Origin: CAYPKG01 sp964411275
GTDB taxonomy: Bacteria; Bacillota; Clostridia; Christensenellales; CAG-138
Length of the DNA: 64,000 nt
NCBI GenBank assembly: GCA_964411275.1
Contig: CAYPKG010000008.1
Location: forward strand, 1-64,000
Direction: 5' to 3'
The notes under the pieces are model-generated. The model did no database searches. It was given only the letters and a program-made list of their open reading frames with translations, and was not told the origin of the DNA. Shown here in pieces: positions 42,873 through 50,752 of the stretch. Both the position numbers and the translations under genes were made by a program. Position 1 is the first letter of the stretch; each line of letters starts with the position of its first letter.

Positions 42873-42892
42873 GGTTTCAAACGTTGGAAACC
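42873..42892. promoter_or_regulatory. 20-bp palindrome upstream of glgP, LacI-type operator candidate
   Basis: GGTTTCAAACGTTGGAAACC is a near-perfect palindrome with a central CG, as in LacI/CcpA-family operators. It lies eight bases upstream of the glgP -35 and between glgP and the divergent CCA-enzyme gene. Confidence 0.4.
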
Positions 42893-42974
42893 ATCTTTAG
42901 ATCATACGATTCTTGCTTTTTGCTTTTTTTATCAGGATTGTGGTACTCTATCATATAAAGAAAGGAGGCGTCCT

Positions 42975-44420
42975 ATGCAAGAAATTCCCATCCCCGGCCC
43001 GCTTATGTCCCTTGCGAAGCTGTGGGCCCAGGCAGGCGCCACCCTGTATGGCGTAGGGGGCATCGTAAGAAACGCCCTTTTGCAGCTGCCGCCCTCCGAT
43101 CTGGATATCTGCTCTCAAATGATGCCTGACGCGGTGGTGGAGCTCTGTGAAAAGAACAGAATTCGCTGCATCGCCAAGGCCATCGAGTTTGGCACGGTGG
43201 AGCTGCATTATGGCGGGCTGAGCTTTGAACACACCACGTTTCGCGGCCAGGAAAAATACGGCCCCGGCGGCGGCCACCGCCCGGAGCGGGTGAAGCTTGG
43301 GGCGGGCCTTGAGGCCGATGCCTTTCGCCGGGATTTCACCTGCAACGCCCTATATGTGGATATTTTGTCCGGCGGGGTGCTGGACCCCACCGGCGGCCTC
43401 ATGGACATAGAAAACCGCATGCTTCGTTCCACCACAACAGACCCCCGCATCATCCTCACGGACGACGGGCTTCGGATTTTGCGGCTCATCCGCTTTGCCT
43501 GCGAGTTGGGGTTCTCCCTGGATGAGAGCACCTACCAGGCTGCCCGCGAGTGTGTGGGGGGCTTAAAAGACATCGCCTGGGAGCGAAAGCGGGATGAACT
43601 TTCAAAGATATTGCTCTCTGACGCCCGGTATCCCGCCCTCCCTAAGCCTCTGGGCTCCAGCGTTCTGTACGGTCTTAGGCTGATCAAGGATATCGGCGCC
43701 ATGCCCTATCTGCTGCCCGAGCTTTTGGATGGCGAGCTTGTACGGCAGCGGCCCCGGTTTCACCGGTACAATGTGATGGAGCATAATTTTTACGCCTGCG
43801 CACATACCCCGCCCAATCTGATTTTACGCCTTGCGGCGCTGCTGCATGACGTAGGCAAGCCCGCCGCCTTGCTGGAAAAAGGCCTAACGCTGGACGCGGG
43901 AGGGTATGACGATGTTCCGGCACAGATCATTTTGCCCCATGGCAGCACACCCATGCTGGGGCATGACCTGCTGGGCGGAAATATTTCCCGGGAAATGCTA
44001 ACGCGGCTTCGCTATCCCAATAAGGTCATTGACGAAGTCGTGTCCATCATACTGGATCATATGTACGACCTTGGGGGAAACGCCAAGGAAACCACCCTGC
44101 GCGCAAAGTTTGCAGCTTGGGGAGAGGCCCATACGAAAAACGTCCTGGCCATCCGGGAGGCGGACGTGCGGGGCTCCGGTTATGAGACACAGTGGCGGGC
44201 GGAGCGCTGGCGGGAAATACTTCAAACCATGCGCAGGGAGGGCGCGCCGTTTCACGAGAAGGAGCTTGCCTGTACAGGGCGGGATATTATGGAATGGCTG
44301 GAATTGCCGCCGGGGCCCAAAGTGGGCGAAATTAAGCGTCGGCTGCTGCTGCATTGCGCCCGGCATCCGAAGGACAATACAAAGGCACGGTTGCAAAAAA
44401 TTGTGAGAGGGTTCAATTAG
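42975..44420 (+). CDS. CCA tRNA nucleotidyltransferase / poly(A) polymerase family with HD domain
   Basis: 481 residues after AAAGGAGG. The nucleotidyltransferase head has LYGVGGIVRNALL and the metal-binding SDLDIC, with RRDFTCNALYVDI and LTDDGLRILRLIRFACELGF; the usual GGxVRD reads GGIVRN. An HD domain follows with LLHDVGKPAALL. A C-terminal helical body completes the tRNA grip. It adds or repairs the 3' CCA of tRNA. Bacillota enzymes of this length with an HD domain are common. The gene is divergent from glgP and convergent with the salvage operon. Confidence 0.92.
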   Translation: MQEIPIPGPLMSLAKLWAQAGATLYGVGGIVRNALLQLPPSDLDICSQMMPDAVVELCEKNRIRCIAKAIEFGTVELHYGGLSFEHTTFRGQEKYGPGGGHRPERVKLGAGLEADAFRRDFTCNALYVDILSGGVLDPTGGLMDIENRMLRSTTTDPRIILTDDGLRILRLIRFACELGFSLDESTYQAARECVGGLKDIAWERKRDELSKILLSDARYPALPKPLGSSVLYGLRLIKDIGAMPYLLPELLDGELVRQRPRFHRYNVMEHNFYACAHTPPNLILRLAALLHDVGKPAALLEKGLTLDAGGYDDVPAQIILPHGSTPMLGHDLLGGNISREMLTRLRYPNKVIDEVVSIILDHMYDLGGNAKETTLRAKFAAWGEAHTKNVLAIREADVRGSGYETQWRAERWREILQTMRREGAPFHEKELACTGRDIMEWLELPPGPKVGEIKRRLLLHCARHPKDNTKARLQKIVRGFN

Positions 44421-44426
44421 TGATGT

Positions 44427-44459
44427 CAAAAAAGCGCCGCTGCTGCGCAGCTTGCGCTT
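44427..44459 (-). terminator. Intrinsic terminator of the nucleoside-salvage operon
   Basis: AAGCGC (44432-44437) pairs with GCGCTT (44454-44459), with an inner GCTGC/GCAGC stem. On the minus strand it is followed by TTTTTTG. It sits between the convergent cca and aldolase genes. Confidence 0.8.
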
Positions 44460-44462
44460 CGT

Positions 44463-45062
44463 TCAGCCGTTGAGCAATACCGGCGTGCCCAGCCCTTTTG
44501 CGATGCAATAGATTTTCGCCGCGTCCTCGATATATTCCGCCCTGAGATACGCCTCATGCAAATCAGCGCCGATGGCCAATACCCCATGATTAGCCAGCAA
44601 GCAGCCACCTTTGCCCGCAAGCGCGGGCAGCGCCCCAGTTCCCACCTCTGGGGTGCCGGGGGTCGCGTATCCGGCGCATTCCACCTGCCCTCCCAGGAAG
44701 ATATCCATTTCGATCAGCGCGGCGGGGATTGCCATATGGTTGACGGCAAAGGCGGTGGCGTACGGGGAATGGGTATGAAACACCGCGTTTACCCCAGGCA
44801 TCCCCGCATACACCGCCGCGTGCATCCGCCATTCGGAGGAGGGTTTGTGTGGCCCCTCGAATATGGTCCCGTCCAGGCCGATCACCATCACGTCCTCCGG
44901 GGTCATTGTTTCATAGCGAACGCCGGAGGGGGTAATCACCAGTTTTCCTTCCTCCATAAGAAACGCGCTCATGTTCCCGCTTGTCCCCGCAAAGAGCTTG
45001 CTTTCATAGGCCCGCCGGGATTTCTCCACGATTTCCCGCTTAAGAAATTCTATTTGTTCCAT
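44463..45062 (-). CDS. Class II aldolase (fuculose-1-phosphate aldolase-like)
   Basis: 199 residues. Zinc-aldolase features are AGTSGNMSAFL, the phosphate loop ITPSGVRYE, the catalytic Glu in PSSEWRMH, zinc histidines in FHTHSPYATAF, and ANHGVLAIG. In the family these enzymes cleave ketose-1-phosphates into DHAP and an aldehyde. As last gene after a phosphorylase, deaminase and MtnA-like isomerase, it most likely cleaves 5-methylthioribulose-1-phosphate or 5-deoxyribulose-1-phosphate, giving DHAP plus methylthioacetaldehyde or acetaldehyde (inference from context). The gap to the isomerase is two bases. Confidence 0.9.
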   Translation of the reverse strand: MEQIEFLKREIVEKSRRAYESKLFAGTSGNMSAFLMEEGKLVITPSGVRYETMTPEDVMVIGLDGTIFEGPHKPSSEWRMHAAVYAGMPGVNAVFHTHSPYATAFAVNHMAIPAALIEMDIFLGGQVECAGYATPGTPEVGTGALPALAGKGGCLLANHGVLAIGADLHEAYLRAEYIEDAAKIYCIAKGLGTPVLLNG

Positions 45063-45064
45063 TC

Positions 45065-46129
45065 TTATACCACCATTCCATACTCGCCCTGATTGCCGTC
45101 CTTAAAATACCGCCCGAGGTCATAGGGCGCGTAAATCCCCGTGTCCGTCACCACCGCGCTGACCAAATGGGGGGGCGTAATATCGAACGCCGGATAATAT
45201 CCCTTCACGCCGTCGCAGGCGGTTTTCACTTTCATGGCCTCCAGCACGAAAGCCGGATCCCGCATCTCGATGGTAATAGTATTCACCGTGGGATGCCCCC
45301 AGTCCGGCGCGCCGGTAACGAAATAGGGAATGCCCATGTATTTGGCGGCGATGGCGATTTGGAATGTGCCCACCTTGTTCACCACGTGCCCATCCAGGCA
45401 GATGGCGTCTGCAGCGCTGGTGAATATGTCCACATGCTCTTTTTCCATGACATAGGCGGGCATGTTGTCGGTAATCACCGTTACGTCAAAGCCCATGTCA
45501 TGGGCGACGGTGGCCGTCAGCCGCGCCCCCTGAAAATATGGCCGGGTTTCCGGACAAAACAGGCGCAAATTTTTATTCCTAGCCTTCGCCTCTTTGAGCA
45601 TCTGCCCCACGATTGTTTCCCCAAAGCACTGGGTCATCACCGTCCCATTGTCGGGGATCATGTCCACCAAATACTTGGCCATGAGTCCCACCTTATCATA
45701 GCGCAGGTTGTTGGCGGCAACGGCATGCCTGACGATTGCGTCGCTGACGTTTTCCCCGGCTAATTGCGCCGCCTTCGCAGCCGAAAGGCACCCTTTCGTG
45801 ACCTGGGCCATCCGCGCGGCGGTAGTGGGCCGGGCATGGGAAATACATTCCGCGGCCTTGAGGAGAAACGCCTCCTGCGCCGCCCTATTTAGGTTCCGGC
45901 ATTCATAGGCCGCCAGCGCCATTCCCATGGCGGCGGCGGTGTATGGGCCTGCGCTCTGTGTCACCATATCGGCTACCGCCTGCCGGACATCCTCATGGGT
46001 TTTGCATACCACATACTCCACTTTGCGGGGATACACCCGCCTGTCTAAAATACGCACCTCTCCGTTTTCATACCAGGCGATGTTCTCATACTGCAGCATG
46101 AAAGCAAGACCCCGATCCGCACGTTCCAT
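45065..46129 (-). CDS. mtnA: MtnA-type sugar-1-phosphate isomerase
   Basis: 354 residues from the ATG at 46129 after GGAGAGGAG. It belongs to the eIF2B-alpha/MtnA family: AAAMGMALAAYE near the N-terminus, the catalytic Cys in TVMTQCFGETIVG, RPYFQGARLTA, the catalytic Asp in SAADAICLDGHVVNKVGTF, and AIAAKYMGIPYFV. MtnA isomerises 5-methylthioribose-1-phosphate to the ribulose form; close relatives act on 5-deoxyribose-1-phosphate. It lies between the deaminase and aldolase genes of the same operon. Substrate preference cannot be told from sequence. Confidence 0.9.
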   Translation of the reverse strand: MERADRGLAFMLQYENIAWYENGEVRILDRRVYPRKVEYVVCKTHEDVRQAVADMVTQSAGPYTAAAMGMALAAYECRNLNRAAQEAFLLKAAECISHARPTTAARMAQVTKGCLSAAKAAQLAGENVSDAIVRHAVAANNLRYDKVGLMAKYLVDMIPDNGTVMTQCFGETIVGQMLKEAKARNKNLRLFCPETRPYFQGARLTATVAHDMGFDVTVITDNMPAYVMEKEHVDIFTSAADAICLDGHVVNKVGTFQIAIAAKYMGIPYFVTGAPDWGHPTVNTITIEMRDPAFVLEAMKVKTACDGVKGYYPAFDITPPHLVSAVVTDTGIYAPYDLGRYFKDGNQGEYGMVV

Positions 46130-46151
46130 TGTTTTTGCTCCTCTCCTTACC

Positions 46152-47453
46152 TTATCCGTACAGGCGGCGCAGCGCCTTTTTAACGTCATGGCGGATCCTG
46201 TCCGCGTCCAGCGTCAGGTATTCGCCCTTTTCATACAGTATTTTCCCGTCCACCATCGTCATCACCACGTCGCTGCCCTGGGCGCTATAGCACAACAGCG
46301 CGGGCAGGTCAAAGGCGGGCAGCATGTGGGGCCCATCCAGGCTAATTGCTAAGATGTCCGCCTTCGCCCCCACGCTGAGCGTACCGGTGTTTTCCCGGCC
46401 CTGCAAAAGCGCGCCGTTTCTCGTGGCCATTTTTAATACCTCAACAGGGTTCATGATGGTGGGTTCTTGCAAAAAGCCATTGTGGATGATGGACGCGAGA
46501 TGCATCTCCTCGAACATGTTCAGGTTGTTGTTGCTTGCAGCGCCGTCGGTGCCCAGCGTCACGTTGATGCCCCGCTTCAGCATTTTTGGAACAGGCGCGA
46601 AGCCGCTTCCCAGCTTTAGATTGCTGGTGGGATTGTGGATGACGCTGACGTCCTTTTCGTAGAGGATGTCCATATCCTCCCGCTCCACCGCCACGCAGTG
46701 GGCGGCGCTGGTTGGGCTTTCAAACACCCCAAGCTCGTAAAACCAGCGGGCCGGGGTTTTTCCGCCATAGCGGGCCTTGCAGCCCTCGTGCTCCTTTACC
46801 GTTTCCGACAGGTGAATGTGCATCCGGCCCCCGCGCACCCGGCAGAGGCCCGCGTAGGCAGCCACGATATGAGGATAATTGGTGTACTCCCCATGGATGG
46901 AAAAATCGATGCGGATGCGCCCGTCCGCCGCCATGTGGTATTCGTCATACAACGCGAGGGATTCCTTGATGCGGAAGCTTTCCTCCGGCCTTTCGCTTTC
47001 GTCAAAGCATTGCACCGGGCGGCAGAGGTTCGCTTTCATTCCGGCTTGTATGGCGAGTTCTGCGGTGACCTGGGGCTCCATATACATGTCCGAAAAGCTT
47101 GTGGTGCCGCAGGCGAGCATTTCCAGCATGGACAGCGCGCTTCCCGCTTTGATGTCCTCAGCAGTCATCCGCTCCTCCACAGGCATCATCTTTTGAAACA
47201 ACCATTCGTCCAGGGGCAGATCGCTTCCGATGCCCCGCAGCAGCGTCATGCCGGTGTGCCCATGGCAGTTGATGAGCCCCGGCAGCAGCAATGCGCCCAA
47301 AAGATCCTTTTCCAGGTCGTATTGCCCCTGTGGCCTTGTGTCGCCCACATAGTCGATAGCGTCCTTGTCTATGCCCAGAAAGCCGTTTTTAATCGGGGTA
47401 AACCCCTCCTGAGACGGGGCGAGAATAGTACAGTTTTTTAGCAATGTCTTCAT
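46152..47453 (-). CDS. mtaD: MTA/SAH/5'-deoxyadenosine deaminase (amidohydrolase)
   Basis: 433 residues from the ATG at 47453 after AAGGAGG. Amidohydrolase metal ligands are visible: PGLINCHGHTGMTLLRG (HxH), MHIHLSET, AAHCVAVE and VTLGTDGAASNNNLNMFEE. This is the MtaD family that deaminates 5'-methylthioadenosine, S-adenosylhomocysteine and 5'-deoxyadenosine to the inosine forms. In this operon it should feed the phosphorylase encoded just upstream, replacing the direct MTA phosphorylase route. The narrow substrate is not predictable. Gap to mtnA: 22 bases. Confidence 0.9.
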   Translation of the reverse strand: MKTLLKNCTILAPSQEGFTPIKNGFLGIDKDAIDYVGDTRPQGQYDLEKDLLGALLLPGLINCHGHTGMTLLRGIGSDLPLDEWLFQKMMPVEERMTAEDIKAGSALSMLEMLACGTTSFSDMYMEPQVTAELAIQAGMKANLCRPVQCFDESERPEESFRIKESLALYDEYHMAADGRIRIDFSIHGEYTNYPHIVAAYAGLCRVRGGRMHIHLSETVKEHEGCKARYGGKTPARWFYELGVFESPTSAAHCVAVEREDMDILYEKDVSVIHNPTSNLKLGSGFAPVPKMLKRGINVTLGTDGAASNNNLNMFEEMHLASIIHNGFLQEPTIMNPVEVLKMATRNGALLQGRENTGTLSVGAKADILAISLDGPHMLPAFDLPALLCYSAQGSDVVMTMVDGKILYEKGEYLTLDADRIRHDVKKALRRLYG

Positions 47454-47466
47454 CCGCGCACCTCCT

Positions 47467-48303
47467 TTACAATATTTCCATCCCCTCAATAATCCTTGTG
47501 ACATACCCGCTAAACCGCTGCGCAATCATCCGCGAGGTTTCATCCACCTCCTGGGCGGACAGCGGCTGATCCAATATCCCCGCCGCCATATTCGTCATGA
47601 CGGACAGGGCGAGAAGCGGCATATTGCAGTGTGCGGCTGTCAGCGCCTCTGTTACGGTGGACATCCCCACCGCGTCCGCCCCCAAGAGGCGCACGGCGTT
47701 GATTTCCGCCGGGGTTTCAAACTGCGGCCCGGTGAAGAAATAATAAACCCCCTCATGTACTCTAAGCCCGCTTTGCGGGGCGAGGGAGAGGGCCAGCGCC
47801 CGGAGGGCTTTCGTGTACATATTCGTAGTGTCGAAAAACCGGGGGCCAAATTCTGAAACATTGGGGCCTCTTAGAGGGCTGTTGCCTGTAAGCTTGATGT
47901 GATCGCGGATGACCATAATGTCCCCTGGGAAATAGCTTGTATTCACAGCGCCGGCGGCGTTCGTGAGGATCGAAGCCTTCACGCCCAGCAGATGGAACAC
48001 CCGGATGGGGATGGATAATTGCTCGAAATCATATCCCTCATAGGAGTGGAACCTCCCGGACATACAAACCACCCTGCGCCCAGCCACACGGCCGAATATC
48101 AGCTTGCCGGCATGGCTTTCCACAGTGGACACGAGGAAGTTGGGAATGTCCTCATAATCGATGGAAATGGGCTCCTCAACTTGATCCGCGAAGGCCCCCA
48201 GGCAGGAACCCAGCACGATGGCAATCTCCGGGGGATTGTCAATTCTTTCCAGCAAATAGTCCGCGCTTTTTTGAAAAAACTTGTAACTATAATCGTATCC
48301 CAT
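47467..48303 (-). CDS. Purine nucleoside phosphorylase, PNP-I family
   Basis: 278 residues from the ATG at 48303 after GGGAGGAAGC; a longer in-frame extension runs through the promoter. Trimeric PNP features are AIVLGSCLGAFAD (phosphate loop), MSGRFHSYEGY, LTNAAGAVN, IRDHIKLTGNSPLRGPN, FFTGPQFETPAEI, GADAVGMSTVTE and SVMTNMAAG, whose Asn suits 6-oxopurines such as inosine. After deamination by the MtaD-like enzyme it would split methylthioinosine or deoxyinosine to hypoxanthine and the sugar-1-phosphate (inference). First gene of the operon. Confidence 0.92.
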   Translation of the reverse strand: MGYDYSYKFFQKSADYLLERIDNPPEIAIVLGSCLGAFADQVEEPISIDYEDIPNFLVSTVESHAGKLIFGRVAGRRVVCMSGRFHSYEGYDFEQLSIPIRVFHLLGVKASILTNAAGAVNTSYFPGDIMVIRDHIKLTGNSPLRGPNVSEFGPRFFDTTNMYTKALRALALSLAPQSGLRVHEGVYYFFTGPQFETPAEINAVRLLGADAVGMSTVTEALTAAHCNMPLLALSVMTNMAAGILDQPLSAQEVDETSRMIAQRFSGYVTRIIEGMEIL

Positions 48304-48337
48304 GCTTCCTCCCGCTCCAACGCTTCCTGTTTGGGTT

Positions 48338-48346
48338 ATTGTACCA
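48338..48346 (-). promoter_or_regulatory. Extended -10 promoter of the salvage operon
   Basis: Minus-strand TGGTACAAT (TACAAT 48343-48338), 34 bases before the PNP start. The -35 is weak. Confidence 0.45.
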
Positions 48347-48425
48347 TGGTTTGCCCTTTTATGAAAACCACCCTTTTTAAGAGAAAAAACGGCATTCTGC
48401 TCTTTCCTTTTGGGGGAAACCATGA

Positions 48426-48431
48426 TATGAT
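48426..48431 (+). promoter_or_regulatory. Candidate -10 of megL
   Basis: TATGAT at 48426-48431 lacks a good -35. It would give a leader of about 160 bases that contains three hairpins. Confidence 0.35.
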
Positions 48432-48464
48432 ATTTGCGTAACAATATGTACCTTTCAAACTCCA

Positions 48465-48590
48465 GCAACCCCCGGCTTAGCTTGGCCGGGCGCAATCATT
48501 TGCGAAGTAGTTATTCCATTTTGCCGTCTCATTCGCGGCAAATGAATACACCTGACCGGTGCCTTCAGTTGCCGGCAGGTATAAGGAGGA
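48465..48590 (+). ncRNA. Structured 5' leader of megL, candidate cis-regulatory RNA
   Basis: Three hairpins in a row: CCCGGC/GCCGGG (48471-48490), TTTGCCG/CGGCAAA (48520-48542), and ACCTG-a-CCGG with CCGGCAGGT (48550-48580). The last ends four bases before the AGGAGG, so its folding could affect translation. It matches no riboswitch consensus I know; the SAM-I core is absent. Confidence 0.4.
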
Positions 48591-48598
48591 AATATCTC

Positions 48599-49798
48599 AT
48601 GGCACACGATCTCACACAGGCAGGCTTTGCAACCCGTCAAATCCACACAGGCAAATTGGACATTCCCGGCGTAAACCCATTGGCAACCCCCATCTTTCAG
48701 ACAAGTACATTTGTATTCGATAACGCGGCACAAGGCGCCAAGCGCTTCGCGGGCGAAGAACAGGGCTACATCTATTCCCGTTTGGGCAACCCCAACGTCA
48801 ACCAGGTAGGCGCGAAGCTGGCTGCCCTGGAAAACGGGGAGGCGGGCCTTGCTTTGGCGTCCGGCATGGGCGCCATCACAACGGTGTTCTGGACGCTGCT
48901 TCAGTCAGGGGATCACATTCTTGCGGACGAAACGCTGTACGGATGCACATTCGCGTATTTGAGCCACGGCATTTCCCGCTATGGGGTGGAGGTTACATTC
49001 GCTGACTTTGCCGACCTGGAAAATGTCCGGGCCAACATCAGGCCCAACACAAAGGTAGTCTATTTTGAAACCCCAGCCAATCCCAATATGAAAATCATCG
49101 ATATCGAGGCTGTCAGCGAAATCGCCCACAAGGCCGACCCGGACATCCATGTGGTGGTGGACAACACGTTCTGCACGCCGTATATCCAAAGGCCTATTGA
49201 CTGGGGCGCGGACGTTGTGGTGCACTCCGGCACGAAATACTTGAACGGCCATGGGGACGTGATCTCTGGGATGATTGTAGGCAAAAAGGATTTCGTCGCC
49301 CAATGCACCCTCTTTGGCTTAAAGGACATGACCGGCGCGGTATTAAGCCCCTTTGACGCCTTCCTCATCGCCCGGGGCATGAAAACACTGGACATCCGCA
49401 TGGAGCGCCACTCCAAAAACGCAATGGAAATCGCGGAGTTTTTGGCGGGCCATGACAAGGTCAAAACCGTATACTATCCGGGCTTTGCGGACAGCGCAGG
49501 CTATGCCATTGCGAAAAAGCAGATGTCCCTGCCAGGCGGCATGATTACATTCGAGCTCAACGCGGACAAAGCAGGCAGCGAGAAGTTCATCAACTCTCTG
49601 GAGCTTTGCACCCTGGCTGTTTCTCTGGGCGACGCGGAGACCCTCATCCAGCATCCGGCGTCCATGACCCACAGCACCTACACGCCCGAGGCCCTCGCGG
49701 AAGCCGGGATCACCGAAAGCATGATCCGCTTCTCCATCGGCCTTGAAAACCCCGGGGACATCATCGCCGACCTCAAGGCAGGGCTTGCGCGGATCTAA
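48599..49798 (+). CDS. megL: Methionine gamma-lyase
   Basis: 399 residues from the ATG at 48599 after AGGAGG. It is a Cys/Met-metabolism PLP enzyme: RQIHTG, IYSRLGNPN, LALASGMGAI, and the Schiff-base Lys213 in HSGTKYLNGHGD. Cys116 in DETLYGCTFAYL is the residue typical of methionine gamma-lyase, in contrast to cystathionine beta- or gamma-lyases. It splits methionine to methanethiol, 2-oxobutyrate and ammonia. It is divergent from the thionucleoside-salvage operon, which points to a shared sulfur-compound role. Confidence 0.9.
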   Translation: MAHDLTQAGFATRQIHTGKLDIPGVNPLATPIFQTSTFVFDNAAQGAKRFAGEEQGYIYSRLGNPNVNQVGAKLAALENGEAGLALASGMGAITTVFWTLLQSGDHILADETLYGCTFAYLSHGISRYGVEVTFADFADLENVRANIRPNTKVVYFETPANPNMKIIDIEAVSEIAHKADPDIHVVVDNTFCTPYIQRPIDWGADVVVHSGTKYLNGHGDVISGMIVGKKDFVAQCTLFGLKDMTGAVLSPFDAFLIARGMKTLDIRMERHSKNAMEIAEFLAGHDKVKTVYYPGFADSAGYAIAKKQMSLPGGMITFELNADKAGSEKFINSLELCTLAVSLGDAETLIQHPASMTHSTYTPEALAEAGITESMIRFSIGLENPGDIIADLKAGLARI

Positions 49799-49861
49799 CC
49801 GGATCTGACCGAATTTACAGCTTTCCATAGCGGGGCAGGCCTTTCGCCTGCTCCGTTTTTA

Positions 49862-49877
49862 TGTTTCACGTGAAACA
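49862..49877. other. parS centromere site 1
   Basis: TGTTTCACGTGAAACA is an exact match to the Bacillus-type 16-bp parS palindrome, located 107 bases before parA. Confidence 0.97.
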
Positions 49878-49983
49878 ATGCATATCTCTGTGATGAAATC
49901 AAAAGAATGCTATGCATATACTAAAAATTCCTTTATAATGAAGTTGTTGTTTTGATATCCCGTGAGGGAAAGGAGGGATTTAT

Positions 49984-50748
49984 ATGGCGAAGATCATTGC
50001 CATTGCCAATCAGAAGGGCGGGGTGGGAAAGACCACCACCGCAGTCAATCTTTCCGCCTGCGTCGCGGAAAAGGGCCGGCGGGTTTTGCTGGTGGATCTG
50101 GACCCCCAGGGGAATTCTACCAGCGGGCTTGGCGTTGACAAGGAGACCGCCCCCTATTCCACCTATGATATCCTCATCAATCACGTCCCTGCGGAGGACG
50201 CCATTTTGCCCACAGGCACCCAGGGGTTGTATATCATTCCCGCGCAAATCGCGCTGGCTGGGGCTGAGGTGGAGCTGGTGGGGATGATGGCACGGGAGCA
50301 GGTGCTAAAAACAAACCTCCAATCCTTCTCGGACGAGTTTGACTACATATTCATCGATTGTCCGCCTTCCCTGGGATTGCTGACATTAAACGCACTCACC
50401 GCAGCAGGCACGCTGCTTGTGCCCATTCAGTGCGAGTATTATGCCCTGGAGGGGCTGGGCCAGCTGATGAACACCGTGAAGCTGGTGCGCATGCATTTAA
50501 ACCCCGCCCTGGATGTTGAGGGCGTGGTGTTAACAATGTTTGACGCCCGGACAAACCTGTCCGCCCAGGTGGTGGCTGAGGTGAAAAAATTTTTTAAGAA
50601 TAAGGTGTACGACACCATCATCCCCCGCTCCATCCGTCTGGGGGAGGCGCCCAGTTATGGCCTGCCCATCACCCAGTACGATCCCAAGTCCACCGGCGCA
50701 ATCGCGTACATGAAGCTGGCGGATGAATTACTGCGTAAGGAAGGGTGA
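49984..50748 (+). CDS. parA: Chromosome-partitioning ATPase ParA/Soj
   Basis: 254 residues after AAGGAGG. The deviant Walker A is NQKGGVGKTTTAVNLSACVA, followed by LLVDLDPQGNSTSGLG, Walker B DYIFIDCPPSLG and VPIQCEYYALEGLGQL. It has no N-terminal HTH, so it is the chromosomal Soj type. It forms DNA-bound ATP dimers and, with ParB, separates origins and regulates DnaA. A TATAAT (49934-49939) lies upstream. parB follows with a four-base gap. Confidence 0.97.
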   Translation: MAKIIAIANQKGGVGKTTTAVNLSACVAEKGRRVLLVDLDPQGNSTSGLGVDKETAPYSTYDILINHVPAEDAILPTGTQGLYIIPAQIALAGAEVELVGMMAREQVLKTNLQSFSDEFDYIFIDCPPSLGLLTLNALTAAGTLLVPIQCEYYALEGLGQLMNTVKLVRMHLNPALDVEGVVLTMFDARTNLSAQVVAEVKKFFKNKVYDTIIPRSIRLGEAPSYGLPITQYDPKSTGAIAYMKLADELLRKEG

Positions 50749-50752
50749 GGAT

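Noticed and set aside
48465..48590. SAM-I riboswitch at megL
   Set aside because: The conserved SAM-I core and kink-turn sequences are not present, so it is listed only as an unnamed structured leader.
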